From Alphaproteobacteria bacterium (lineage in GTDB: Bacteria; Pseudomonadota; Alphaproteobacteria; Caulobacterales; Maricaulaceae): 64,000 nucleotides of DNA. Numbering within the stretch: position 1 is the stretch's first letter; each line of letters starts with the position of its first letter. Made by a program: the position numbers and the translations under genes. The stretch spans positions 23,877 to 87,876 of the forward strand of contig WGNG01000017.1 in NCBI GenBank assembly GCA_016124675.1. Reading direction: 5' to 3'. A model generated the notes under the pieces. The model did no database searches. It was not told the DNA's origin and worked only from the letters and a program-made list of their open reading frames with translations. Of this stretch, positions 25,984 to 36,625 are shown in pieces.

Positions 25984-27965
25984 GCCCGCGCCTCCGCCGC
26001 CTCGGACGGCGCCGCCGCCTCGGCCGGCGCATCGGACCGGCCGCGCACGCGCGCCGGGGCGCCGGACATCAGCCGTCCGGTGAGGGCGAGCCCACCGCCC
26101 GCGACCACCAGAAAGGCGCCAAAGCCGAGCATCCAGACCAGCGGGTGATAGGCGGCGCGCAGCTCATAGACCATCTCGCCGTCCTCGCGCAGGCGCGCCT
26201 CGCCCACCGAGACATAGAGATCGCCGCGCCAGTCGGAGCGCAGGCCGACCTCGCGCGTGGTCTGGTCGGCGCCCGGATAATAGCGCCGCTCGGGACTGAC
26301 GGCGGCGCGGCCATCCACGCGGATGGTGGCGCGGTCGGCCATATAGTTCTGCCCGTCCGCCCGCCGGACGCCCTCCAGCGTCAGGGTGTGGCCCGCGATC
26401 ACGAGGCTTTCGCCCGGCGCCAGGGCGCGGTTGATATCGGGCGGGCGCGAGGCGTCAGCGGCGGCGCCCAGCGCGATGAAGCCGACCCCGGCATGGGCGA
26501 GCGCCCGGCCCATCACCGAGAAACGCGCGGCGCGCGCTTTCGCGGCGCGCCAGTGCACGCCGACATCCATGGCCGCGCCGCACAGCGCCCAGGCGCCAAC
26601 CCCGCCGGCGACCACCGCCAGGACCGGCGCGCCGAAGGCGATGAAGGCGATGATCGCGCCCGCCACCGGAACCAGCAGGAACGCGGCGCGCATCTGTTTG
26701 AGGCCGGGCTTCGCGCCGCCATTGGCCCAGGGCAGGAAGGCGGCGACCGGCATGAGCGCTGCGGCCACGATCAGGAGCGGCGTCGCCGAAGCGTCAAAAT
26801 AGGGCGGGCCGACGGAGATCATGGGCCAGCCCATGAGATCGACGAACAGGGGATAGAGCGTGCCGATGAGCACCACGCCCGCCGTCACGGCGAGCAGCAG
26901 GTTGTTGACGCCGATGAAGGCTTCGCGGCTGGTGGGTTCAAACCCGTCGCCCTCGCCCAGCGACCCGGCGCGCAGCGCGAACAGGGCGAAACCGGCCACG
27001 GCCGAGACGCCCAGCATGCCCAGGATCCACATGCCGCGCTCAGGATCGAGGGCGAAGGCATGCACCGAGGTGAGCACTCCCGAGCGCACCAGGAAGGCGC
27101 CGAGGATGGAGAGGATGTAGGCGATGAGGGCGAGAAACACCGTCCAGCCCGGGAAGGCGCCGCGCTTTTCCGTCGCGATGGCCGAATGGACCAGCGCCGC
27201 GCCCAGCAGCCAGGGCATGAAGCTGGCGTTCTCCACCGGGTCCCAGAACCACCAGCCGCCCCAGCCAAGCTCGTAATAGGCCCACCAGGCGCCGAGCGCG
27301 ATGCCGCCGGTCAGGCTGATCCACGCGCCCAGCGCCCAGGGCCGCAAGGCGGCCGCCAGCTCGCGCCCGCCCGATTTCTGCATGAGGCCGGCGGCCGCGA
27401 TCGCAAACGCCGCCGACAGGCCGACATAGCCCACGTAGAGCATGGGCGGGTGGATGGCCAGGAGCGGGTCCTGGAGGATGGGATTGAGGTCGGCGCCCTG
27501 GATCGGCGCGGGCAAAATCCGCTCGAACGGGTTGGACGCAAAGGCCAGGAAGGCAAAGAAGAGTGAGGACAAGAGGCCCTGGAAGCTCACCGCGCGGGCG
27601 CGCAGGGCGGGGTCGCGCGGACCGATGCGCGCCAGTCCTAGGCCGAACAGGACGAGGATCCAGCACCACAGGAGCATGGAGCCCTCATGCCCGCCCCAGG
27701 TCCCGGAAATCTTGTAGAGGAGCGGCTTGTCGACATGGGAGTTGGTTGCGACATAGGCGATTGAGAAGTCTGACCGCACAAAGCTGATGATCAGCAAGAG
27801 GAAGGCGAACCCGGCGGCGACGACGGCGATCTCGGCGGCCGCCGCTCCGGCGCGCGCAGCGCCCGAGCGTCCGCCCTGATCGGCGCCGCGCCAGGACAGA
27901 AAGGTCTGCGCCACACAGGCCAGCAGCGCCAGCGCGATAAGGAAGCGGCCAATCTCGGCGATCAT
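25980..27965 (-). CDS. ccmF: Heme lyase subunit CcmF/CycK
   Basis: A large polytopic protein that with CcmH and CcmI attaches heme to apocytochrome c. It has 661 residues with about 14-15 membrane segments. The WWD heme-handling motif appears as WGGWWFWDPVENASFMPWL. The C-terminal periplasmic domain carries conserved YYPGAD and ends with an Ala-rich tail. It overlaps ccmE and ccmH by 4 bp each. Confidence 0.95.
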   Translation of the reverse strand: MIAEIGRFLIALALLACVAQTFLSWRGADQGGRSGAARAGAAAAEIAVVAAGFAFLLLIISFVRSDFSIAYVATNSHVDKPLLYKISGTWGGHEGSMLLWCWILVLFGLGLARIGPRDPALRARAVSFQGLLSSLFFAFLAFASNPFERILPAPIQGADLNPILQDPLLAIHPPMLYVGYVGLSAAFAIAAAGLMQKSGGRELAAALRPWALGAWISLTGGIALGAWWAYYELGWGGWWFWDPVENASFMPWLLGAALVHSAIATEKRGAFPGWTVFLALIAYILSILGAFLVRSGVLTSVHAFALDPERGMWILGMLGVSAVAGFALFALRAGSLGEGDGFEPTSREAFIGVNNLLLAVTAGVVLIGTLYPLFVDLMGWPMISVGPPYFDASATPLLIVAAALMPVAAFLPWANGGAKPGLKQMRAAFLLVPVAGAIIAFIAFGAPVLAVVAGGVGAWALCGAAMDVGVHWRAAKARAARFSVMGRALAHAGVGFIALGAAADASRPPDINRALAPGESLVIAGHTLTLEGVRRADGQNYMADRATIRVDGRAAVSPERRYYPGADQTTREVGLRSDWRGDLYVSVGEARLREDGEMVYELRAAYHPLVWMLGFGAFLVVAGGGLALTGRLMSGAPARVRGRSDAPAEAAAPSEAAEARA

Positions 27966-28459
27966 CGTGCGCTGCTCCCAGCCGCATCGGCGCCGTCAAG
28001 GCTGGAGACGGGCGTGGGGTCGCCGCCCTCTTCCTGCCAGTAACCGGACTCACGCAAGGCCCTGGCGACTTCGGGCGGCATGTAGGTCTCGTCATGCTTG
28101 GCGAGCACGGTGGAGGCGGTGAAGCGGAATTCCTCGTCAAATGCGCCCTCGGCGACGATCCCCTGCCCTTCGCGGAACAGGTCCGGCAGGGCGCCGGCAT
28201 AGAGGATGCGAATTTCGGCACTGCCGTCGGTGACGGTGAAATTGGCGCCCCCCGAGGCGGGACGCTCGACCGAGCCGGCCACGACCAGCCCGCCCACACG
28301 CACGCGCTGGCCCGGCGGCGGCGGGTTCTCGGCCACCATGGCCGGCGAATAGAAGAACACCATCGCATCGCGCATGGCCGTGACGGCGAGCGCGGCGGCG
28401 ATAATCAGGACCGCGCCGGCGGCGGCGGTGATCCAGAGGCGTCTGCGGGCTTTGGTCAC
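27962..28459 (-). CDS. ccmE: Heme chaperone CcmE/CycJ
   Basis: A periplasmic heme carrier anchored by one helix (about 9-28). The 165 residues contain the covalent heme-binding His122 and Tyr126 in LAKHDETYMPPEV, followed by a flexible tail. It lies between ccmI and ccmF with ATGA overlaps on both sides. Confidence 0.94.
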   Translation of the reverse strand: MTKARRRLWITAAAGAVLIIAAALAVTAMRDAMVFFYSPAMVAENPPPPGQRVRVGGLVVAGSVERPASGGANFTVTDGSAEIRILYAGALPDLFREGQGIVAEGAFDEEFRFTASTVLAKHDETYMPPEVARALRESGYWQEEGGDPTPVSSLDGADAAGSSAR

Positions 28460-29397
28460 GCGTCGGTCTCCTCAAGTCCAAAGGCGGCCCCGAGCGCGCT
28501 GATCAGGGCGCGCGCAGCGGGATCACCGGGTAATGCGGCACGGCCGCGGGCGAGCGCGTCGGCAGCGCCGGCCGGATCGTCCTGCATCATGCGCGCGCGC
28601 GCCAGGGTGAGCCAGCCTGAGATGTCCGCCGGGTCGGCTTCAAGGCGCGTTTCCAGGCGGGCGATCATGCCGTCGATCATCGCCTCCACATCGGGGCGCT
28701 CGGCGCCTTCGGTCAGTGCCGCAGGGTCGGCGCCGCCCATGGAGGGGCGCGACAACAGATCGGCGGCGCGCGAGGCGATGGCCTCGCGGTAGGGATCATC
28801 CTCGTCAAGGCGCGTGATGATCCCGCCCCAGAAGGCGGCGGCGGCGGCGCGGTCGCCCGCTTCATAGGCGGCAGCGCCCAGGAAGAAGGCGGGCTCGGGC
28901 ATGGCGGGGTCTTCTGCGTGGGCGGTGGTGAAGGCGCGCTGCGCTTCGGGCGTCACCACGCCCTCATTGAGCGTCACGATCGTCTGGCCCAGATCATTGA
29001 ACAGGCGCGCCTGCGGGCTGACGCGGATCGCCTGCTCGAAATGCGCGATGGCTTCCAGCTCGCGCTGCGTGGCCGCCAGGAAGCGGCCCAGCAGGCGGCG
29101 CGCCTCGATGTCGCGCGGGTCGCGGCGCACCGCGTCGCGCAGCCAGGCCTCCTGCTCGGCGGGGGTCAGGGTCTCCGGATCGGCGGCGCGAAGAGCCTCC
29201 ATGCGCGGCTGATACGGCGCGCCGGGTGCGTCCGGCATGCCGTTGACAAAATAGGCGCCCAGCGCGCCCAGCGCCAGGAACGCCCCGGCGGCGATCCCGA
29301 TCAGGCGCGCCGCGCCGCTTTCCTGCAACAGGGGCCGGGCAAGCCAGATCGCCGCGGCAGCGCCGATCGTCATGCAGACAAGGGTGAAGATGATCAT
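28456..29397 (-). CDS. ccmI: Cytochrome c biogenesis protein CcmI/CycH
   Basis: An apocytochrome c chaperone of the heme lyase complex, 313 residues. Two membrane segments near the N-terminus (about 2-19 and 33-50) are followed by tetratricopeptide-like helical repeats that bind the apocytochrome C-terminus. It starts the ccmI-E-F-H order (cycHJKL in rhizobia) and overlaps the DUF938 methyltransferase upstream. No ccmG or ccmABC is in the window. Confidence 0.9.
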   Translation of the reverse strand: MIIFTLVCMTIGAAAAIWLARPLLQESGAARLIGIAAGAFLALGALGAYFVNGMPDAPGAPYQPRMEALRAADPETLTPAEQEAWLRDAVRRDPRDIEARRLLGRFLAATQRELEAIAHFEQAIRVSPQARLFNDLGQTIVTLNEGVVTPEAQRAFTTAHAEDPAMPEPAFFLGAAAYEAGDRAAAAAFWGGIITRLDEDDPYREAIASRAADLLSRPSMGGADPAALTEGAERPDVEAMIDGMIARLETRLEADPADISGWLTLARARMMQDDPAGAADALARGRAALPGDPAARALISALGAAFGLEETDA

Positions 29398-30038
29398 GAC
29401 GCGCTCCGCCGCCAGGACATGAGGCGGTTATTGGCAGGCATTTCAAGGCGCGCCGAACGGGAAAACCCGCACGCGGCCGCCAGCGCGTCCACATCATCAA
29501 GCGCGCGCACGCCCCAGCCGGGATGGCGCGCGCGCAGGCTGGCGTCAAAGTCGAGATTGGACGGGGCGGTGGCGGCGCCCTCCAGGAAAGGCCCGTAGAG
29601 ATGCAGTTGCGCGCCGGGCGCAAGGATGCCGGCCGCGCCCGCGAACAGGCCCTGCGCGGCGGTCCAGGGCGCGATATGGATCATGTTGGCGCAGAAGACG
29701 GCGCCGGCTGTCAGGCCCTCTGCCCAGCCTGCCTGTGTCACGTCGAGATTCAGCGCCGGGGCGATCGCGCCGCCGGCTTCGCGCGCCCAGGCGTCAATGC
29801 TGGCCCGCGCGGCGGGATCGGGATCACTGGGCATCCAGACGAGATCGGGACGCGCCGCCACACAGGCCAGCGCATGCTCGCCCGTGCCGCTGGCGATCTC
29901 CAGAACACGCGCGCCGGGCGGCAGGAGGCCGGCCAGTGCCCCGGCGATCACGGCGCGATTGCGCGCCGCGCTGGGCGATGACAGACGGGCGCCGACGGCA
30001 GCGCGCGCTTCAAGAGCGGGTGGAAGCGATGCGTTCAT
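29394..30038 (-). CDS. DUF938 SAM-dependent methyltransferase
   Basis: A 214-residue class I methyltransferase-like protein. PSAARNRAVIAG precedes the SAM motif VLEIASGTGEHAL; MPSDPDP, NMIHIAPW and LHLYGPF are DUF938 hallmarks. The substrate of the family is unknown. It is coupled to ccmI by a 4-bp overlap, suggesting co-expression with cytochrome c maturation. Confidence 0.88.
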   Translation of the reverse strand: MNASLPPALEARAAVGARLSSPSAARNRAVIAGALAGLLPPGARVLEIASGTGEHALACVAARPDLVWMPSDPDPAARASIDAWAREAGGAIAPALNLDVTQAGWAEGLTAGAVFCANMIHIAPWTAAQGLFAGAAGILAPGAQLHLYGPFLEGAATAPSNLDFDASLRARHPGWGVRALDDVDALAAACGFSRSARLEMPANNRLMSWRRSAS

Positions 30039-30079
30039 AAATGTCTAGATAGAGCGGACGAGGCCCGCTTTGAAGGAGA

Positions 30080-31411
30080 TTACGCCGCCAGGGCTGCGGC
30101 GCCTCGGCGCAGGAGGATGGCGCCGGCCTCGTCCTGACCCAGCGCCTGCATCAACGCGGCGATCTGGTGCAGGCGTGCGGCGCCCGCCTCGCGCTGGCCG
30201 GCGTCGGGGCTGCGCAAGGCGTCAAGCGCTCCCTGGCCCGCCTGCTCGAACACGCTGGCGAGCTCGGCCATAGCGGCGTTGTGGGCGCTGCCCACGGCGG
30301 CGCGGCCGGCATCATCGCGCGTCAGCGTCAGGAACAGGCACAGGGCCTGCGCCTCCTCGAAGTCGGGCTCGCGCGCCGGGGTGTAAGGACGCCGCGTCTT
30401 GCCGGTTTCGGGCAGAACGCGCGCCACGGAGCGGCGCGCGGCCTCGTGGATGGCGCTCATCTGGTCGCTGGCGCGGGCGCGCAAATCCATGATGCGCCGG
30501 CCCCAGGGCCCGTCCTTGCGAATACCAATCTCGCGGCTCATGCCCACGGTGATGGCGGCGAAGGCGGTGAGCGCCGCCGCGGCGTCGCGCGCGCCGGGTC
30601 CGGTGCGCGGCACAGCACGGAAACCGGCGAGATGATGCTCGGCGTCGCGCAGCAGCACGTCGCCGATGAGCGCCATGTCGGTCCTGCCCAGCAACAGATC
30701 ATCGTCACGATGGGTCAGGCGTTCGAACACGCGCAGGATCCGCCACGGACGGCTGAATCGGGCCATGATCATCAACAAGACCCATGGGCCAGCGTCGGGG
30801 TCCGCCGCTGCAGCGGCTTCGTAGCGGTCGCGAATGAACGCGCACAGGGCGTCGTCGGGCTCGTCAATCGCCGCGGCGAGCCCTTGCACCGCAGTCCTTA
30901 GCACCGGCGCCAGGCGCAACAGGACAGCGATGTCGCGCGCTTCGTCAAACCGCTCCACGCCCAGGCGCGATTGCAGCCGCTTGAGTTCGCGCGGGTCGGC
31001 CTCGGCGCGCGCGAACGCGTCCAGCATCAGGCCGGCGAACGCGGCGCGATCAGCGTCGAGCGCATCTGGCGCGACAGGCGCGCCGGGATCCCGGACAGCG
31101 TCCCGGGCGCGCGCGGCGATCCAGGGTGCCAGCGTATCGCCCATCCAGGCCCAGAGCGCGCGCACCAGCGCGGCGGGCGCTACACAGACGGCGGGCCGGT
31201 CTTCGCCAGGCTCTCCCGACAACGGGGCCAGGGGCGCGAAGAAGCGCTCCCGCGCCAGATCCTCCGGGTCGACGAGGCAGTTGGCGAGGAGGCGCCCCAG
31301 CGCCGGATCGGCCTTGTCAGCCATCGCGCACAGCCGTGCGGCCATGTCGCCAGGCAGGCTGGCGAGCAGGGTGCGCAATTGTTCCAATTTCGCCGGCGCC
31401 AGCGGCCCCAT
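30080..31411 (-). CDS. Conserved-looking hypothetical protein, 443 aa
   Basis: I do not recognise this family. It is a soluble, Ala/Arg-rich, almost wholly helical protein with no signal peptide or membrane segment. Distinctive segments are RFSRPWRILRVFERLTHRDDDLLLGRTDM, GIRKDGPWGRRIMDLRARASDQM and FEEAQALCLFLTLTRDDAG. ATG 31411 is preferred over a TTG at 31432 because GGGAG lies 6 nt upstream. It stands alone between the DUF938 gene and the PhoQ-like kinase. Confidence 0.7.
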   Translation of the reverse strand: MGPLAPAKLEQLRTLLASLPGDMAARLCAMADKADPALGRLLANCLVDPEDLARERFFAPLAPLSGEPGEDRPAVCVAPAALVRALWAWMGDTLAPWIAARARDAVRDPGAPVAPDALDADRAAFAGLMLDAFARAEADPRELKRLQSRLGVERFDEARDIAVLLRLAPVLRTAVQGLAAAIDEPDDALCAFIRDRYEAAAAADPDAGPWVLLMIMARFSRPWRILRVFERLTHRDDDLLLGRTDMALIGDVLLRDAEHHLAGFRAVPRTGPGARDAAAALTAFAAITVGMSREIGIRKDGPWGRRIMDLRARASDQMSAIHEAARRSVARVLPETGKTRRPYTPAREPDFEEAQALCLFLTLTRDDAGRAAVGSAHNAAMAELASVFEQAGQGALDALRSPDAGQREAGAARLHQIAALMQALGQDEAGAILLRRGAAALAA

Positions 31412-31467
31412 GCGATGCTCCCGTCCGTGCAATTGAATGTGTTTAGCCTGAAGCTGGTTAACAAGGG

Positions 31468-32886
31468 TTAACCCGCGCCGGCAGCCCCGCCCGGCAGGTC
31501 AAGGCGGGCGCGCAGCCCCCCCAGATCAGAATGATCAAGCGACAGCGTTCCACCATAGGCGGCGGCCAGATCGGTGACGATCGCCAGGCCCAGGCCGGTT
31601 CCGGGCGCCTGTTCATCCAGCCGGACGCCGCGCGCCAGCGCCTGCCGGCGCTGGGTTTCGCTGAGGCCGGGCCCGTCATCCTCCACGATAATCTCGAGCC
31701 GGCCCGGCGCGCCGGGCGCAGCGGCGACGCGCACCTGCCGGGCGGCCCATTTGCAGGCATTGTCCATGAGATTGCCCGCAAGATCCTCGAGGTCCTGACG
31801 CTCGCCGCGGAACACGGCGCCGGGCGCGCAGTCCCAGTCGATCTCCACACCGCGGCGCTCATAGATGCGCCGCAGCGTGCGCCCGAGATCATGGATGACC
31901 GCGTCAGCGGGCGTGCGCGCGCCGAGCGCGCGGGCATTGGCGGCCGCCCGGGCGCGGCGCAGGTGATGCTCCACCTGGCCGGTCATCGCCTGGGTCTGGC
32001 GCGCGACCAGCTCGGCGAGCGGGCCGGACTGGGTGCGCGCTTCATTGCCAAGCACCGTCAGGGGCGTCTTAAGGGCGTGGGCGAGATTGCCCACATGGGT
32101 GCGCGCACGCTCCACCACGTCGCGCGAATGGTCGAGGAGGGCGTTAAGCTCTTCTGCCAGTGGCTTGATCTCGCGCGGGAAATCGCCGCTGACCCATTCG
32201 GCCTGACCATCGCGCACAGCGGCGACCGCGGCGCCCATGCGCAGGATCGGGCCCAGCGCCCAGCGCACCAGAACCACCACGCCTGCGGCCAGCAGGGCCG
32301 CGAAAGCGGCCAGCAAGGCGGCTGCAGCCATGGCGAAGTCCCGCACGCGGCGGTCGGCGGGGCGCCGGTCCTCGGCGGCGGCGAACACCACCGGTCCGCG
32401 CCCCTGTATGAGCACGGCGCGCAGCTGCACCCGCATGGGTTCAAGATTGGGTCCGCGGGTCTCGCCGATGATAGTGACGCCTGGCTGATCCAGCGCCGCA
32501 CGCACCAGCGGCCCGTTGGTGTCGAGACGTTCATTGGCGAGCGAATCCGAGCGCAGGACAAAACGTCCGTCCGCGCCGCCGGTTGTGAAAACCTGCCAGT
32601 AACGTCCTGAAAGCGCTTGAAAATAGCCCGGATCAATCGGGCGCTGTTCAAGCTCGAGCCCACCGCCGGCCACGGGTTCGACATGGGCGACCATGGAATC
32701 GACCACGCCCGCCAGCCGGTCATCAAGATCGCGCAGCACCGTGGACTGGAACAGGAGGGTGAGCGCGCCGGCGCCGAACACCAGCAAAATCACCGCCCAG
32801 CCCAGGGCGGCCAGCACCAGCCGGCGCACCATGGAGCCCTGTTCGATCAGGTCCGGTCGCCCGGTCTGGTCAGTGGTGTCGCTCAC
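31468..32886 (-). CDS. PhoQ-like sensor histidine kinase
   Basis: A 472-residue kinase with two membrane helices (about 22-48 and 190-212), a periplasmic sensor with many Asp residues and a HAMP region. The PhoQ-type H-box is HVGNLAHALKTPLTVL; the N-box is LAGNLMDNACKWA, and the G boxes are EDDGPGLS and GTGLGLAIV. It is coupled by 4 bp to the response regulator and is third in a PepSY-regulator-kinase operon. Confidence 0.9.
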   Translation of the reverse strand: MSDTTDQTGRPDLIEQGSMVRRLVLAALGWAVILLVFGAGALTLLFQSTVLRDLDDRLAGVVDSMVAHVEPVAGGGLELEQRPIDPGYFQALSGRYWQVFTTGGADGRFVLRSDSLANERLDTNGPLVRAALDQPGVTIIGETRGPNLEPMRVQLRAVLIQGRGPVVFAAAEDRRPADRRVRDFAMAAAALLAAFAALLAAGVVVLVRWALGPILRMGAAVAAVRDGQAEWVSGDFPREIKPLAEELNALLDHSRDVVERARTHVGNLAHALKTPLTVLGNEARTQSGPLAELVARQTQAMTGQVEHHLRRARAAANARALGARTPADAVIHDLGRTLRRIYERRGVEIDWDCAPGAVFRGERQDLEDLAGNLMDNACKWAARQVRVAAAPGAPGRLEIIVEDDGPGLSETQRRQALARGVRLDEQAPGTGLGLAIVTDLAAAYGGTLSLDHSDLGGLRARLDLPGGAAGAG

Positions 32887-33572
32887 CCGGTCCTTGCATC
32901 CGCACGTCCGGCGTCCGGATCGACCAGACGATAGCCCAGACCGCGGACGGTTTCGATCCGCTCATTGCCGATTTTCTTGCGCAGACGCCCCACAAACACC
33001 TCGATCGTATTGGAATCGCGGTCGAAATCCTGATCGTAAATGTGTTCGACGAGCTCGGTGCGCGAGATCACCCGCTCCTTGTGATGCATCAGATAGCTCA
33101 GGAGACGGAATTCATGGCTGGTGAGCTTGACCAGATGATCGCCGAGGAACACCCGCGCGCCGCGCGTGTCCAGCGTCAGCACGCCGCTTTCCAGCATGGC
33201 GCTGGCGTGGCCGGCGGCGCGCCGGGTCAGGGCGCGCAGGCGCGCCAGCAATTCCTCCGGATGAAAGGGCTTGGTGAGATAGTCGTCGGCGCCGGCGTCA
33301 AACCCGGCGACCTTCTCGCTCCAGCGGTCCCGGGCGGTGAGGATCAGCACCGGCGTGGACACGCCCGCCTTGCGCCAGCGCTCGAGCACGGAGACGCCGT
33401 CCATCTTGGGCAGGCCGAGATCCAGCACGATGGCGTCATACGGCTCGGTCCCGCCCAGATGCCAGCCATCCTCGCCGTCGGCGGCGGAATCCACCGCATA
33501 GCCCGCATGTTGCAGCGTTTCGGAGAGCTGGCGGTTCAGGTCGGCGTCGTCTTCCACGATGAGCGCGCGCAT
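32883..33572 (-). CDS. OmpR/PhoP-family response regulator
   Basis: A 229-residue regulator with receiver MRALIVEDDADLNRQL, phospho-acceptor Asp in IVLDLGLPKMDG, and winged-helix output HLVKLTSHEFRLLSYLMHHKERVISRTELVEHIYDQDFDRDSNTIEVFVGRLRKKI. It sits 19 bp downstream of a PepSY gene and overlaps its kinase by 4 bp. The PhoP-like layout suggests cation or peptide stress as signal, which is inference. Confidence 0.92.
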   Translation of the reverse strand: MRALIVEDDADLNRQLSETLQHAGYAVDSAADGEDGWHLGGTEPYDAIVLDLGLPKMDGVSVLERWRKAGVSTPVLILTARDRWSEKVAGFDAGADDYLTKPFHPEELLARLRALTRRAAGHASAMLESGVLTLDTRGARVFLGDHLVKLTSHEFRLLSYLMHHKERVISRTELVEHIYDQDFDRDSNTIEVFVGRLRKKIGNERIETVRGLGYRLVDPDAGRADARTG

Positions 33573-33591
33573 GGGCGTAGCTCCTTTCCTG

Positions 33592-33891
33592 TTAACCGAT
33601 GACCTGGCCGGAGCGCGCGTCCACGCGCACGTCCAGGCGCTGACCCTCCCGGGTCACGATGCGGATGATGTAAAGCGGCCGGGCGCCGCCCTCGAACCGG
33701 CCGGTGACGTATTGCGAGCCGGGATAGGCGCGCAGCGCCGCATCGATCGCCACGCGCATAGGCACCACGTCCGCCTGCGCCAGGGCGGCGGAGGCGGACG
33801 GCCAGCCGGACGCATGCGCGGCCGCGCCCGGCGCAGCGCCGGCCGCCGCGATCGCGGCCAGGAGAAGGACAGAGGCGAGGAGCGTTTTCAT
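33592..33891 (-). CDS. Secreted PepSY-domain protein
   Basis: A 99-residue exported protein. A signal peptide (MKTLLASVLLLAAIAAAG) precedes one PepSY-like unit: RVAIDAALRAYPGSQYVTGRF, then YIIRIVTREGQRLDVRVDARSGQVIG. Start 33891 is chosen for the signal peptide, although the frame is open further. Small PepSY proteins often accompany PhoPQ-like systems and are thought to tune the sensor. Confidence 0.83.
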   Translation of the reverse strand: MKTLLASVLLLAAIAAAGAAPGAAAHASGWPSASAALAQADVVPMRVAIDAALRAYPGSQYVTGRFEGGARPLYIIRIVTREGQRLDVRVDARSGQVIG

Positions 33892-33968
33892 GAGGCCTGT
33901 TCTGACTGGATGCGGCTGAACGCGCTGTGAACATGCAAGGCGCCGGCCATTCATCTGCAGCGCGCCCG

Positions 33969-34883
33969 TCATCCGCCCCGCCGCCGCCGCGGATCATAGC
34001 CTGCGGGCGGGGTCCAGGTTTCGACAAAGCTTTCCAGCGCCGGGTCGCCCGGCGGCACGTCAATGATCAGGCGGATGATCTGGTCGCCGCGCTTGCCGTC
34101 AGGACCGGAGGCGCCCTTGCCGCGCAGGCGCAACAGCGCGCCCGAGGTCGAACCCGCCGGCACGCGCACTTCCACCACCCCGTCCACCGTGGGCGCGCGC
34201 ACCACGCCGCCCAGCACGGCTTCCTTCAGGCTGATGGGCAGATCGATCCGGATGTCGCGCCCATCGCGCTGGAACAGGGCGTGCGGGGCGATGCGAACGG
34301 TGATCAGGGCATCGCCGGATGGTCCGCCATAGGGCGATGGCGCGCCCTGCCCGCGCAGGCGCAGCACCTGGCCATCCTCCACGCCGGCGGGCACCACGAT
34401 CTCGATGGCGCGCGCGCCCTGGAGGCTGACGCGCTTCCTGGCGCCCAGAACGGATTCCTCAAAGCTGACCACGATGTCGCCGCGCATGTCGGGACCCGGC
34501 GCATTGCGCCGGGCGCCCGCCCCCGCACCCTGCCCCGACGCCCGCGCGCGCTCGGCGAACAGGTCGGAGAAGAGATCGGAAATGTCCTCGAACCGCCCCG
34601 CCGGGCCACGCTGTCCGGGCGGCGCGTCGGGATGGGAGCGATAGTGGAAGGGCGCGCGCTCGCGCCCCTCGGCGTCGATCTCGCCGCGGTCGAATTTGGC
34701 TCGCGTCTCGGCATTGGAGAGCAGCTTGAAGGCCTGGGTGACCTGTTTGAACCTGTCCTCGGCGGTCGCGTCACCGGGGCGCGCGTCGGGGTGCAGCTCC
34801 TTGGCAAGCTTGCGGTAGGCGCGCCTGATCTCGTCGGCCGAAGCCGATCTGGGCACGCCGAGAATCGTATAGGGGTCACGCAT
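33969..34883 (-). CDS. DnaJ-family co-chaperone (CbpA-like)
   Basis: A 304-residue Hsp40. The J-domain is at the N-terminus (YTILGVPRSASADEIRRAYRKLAKELHPDARPGD, with HPD). A Gly/Arg-rich linker follows, then the two beta-domains of a class B DnaJ without the zinc-finger cysteines. It would deliver substrates to DnaK. It lies alone between the PepSY operon and gatB on the same strand. Confidence 0.9.
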   Translation of the reverse strand: MRDPYTILGVPRSASADEIRRAYRKLAKELHPDARPGDATAEDRFKQVTQAFKLLSNAETRAKFDRGEIDAEGRERAPFHYRSHPDAPPGQRGPAGRFEDISDLFSDLFAERARASGQGAGAGARRNAPGPDMRGDIVVSFEESVLGARKRVSLQGARAIEIVVPAGVEDGQVLRLRGQGAPSPYGGPSGDALITVRIAPHALFQRDGRDIRIDLPISLKEAVLGGVVRAPTVDGVVEVRVPAGSTSGALLRLRGKGASGPDGKRGDQIIRLIIDVPPGDPALESFVETWTPPAGYDPRRRRGG

Positions 34884-34958
34884 CGCAATTGTGCATGTAG
34901 CAGTCCGCGGCCCGCCTTGCGAGGGCGGCGCAGCACGCTTGCCGTGAGGCCGGCGCCA

Positions 34959-36464
<1,506 letters not shown>

Positions 36465-36625
36465 GGCGGCAAGGCGTCCTGGTCAGGGGATGGTGCAGTT
36501 GCATCCCTGTTTCGGCCCGCCGCGCCGCGCCGTCAAGCGCGCGGCGGCGCAAAAGACGCGAGGCTGCAGGCGCGCACGTCTCAGACAATCTCGCGGCTGC
36601 GCTGCGTGACCTTGCCGGCGCCGAC

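Noticed and set aside
26145..27566. A 473-codon plus-strand frame opposite ccmF
   Set aside because: Shadow of ccmF, whose WWD motif and membrane segments are clear.
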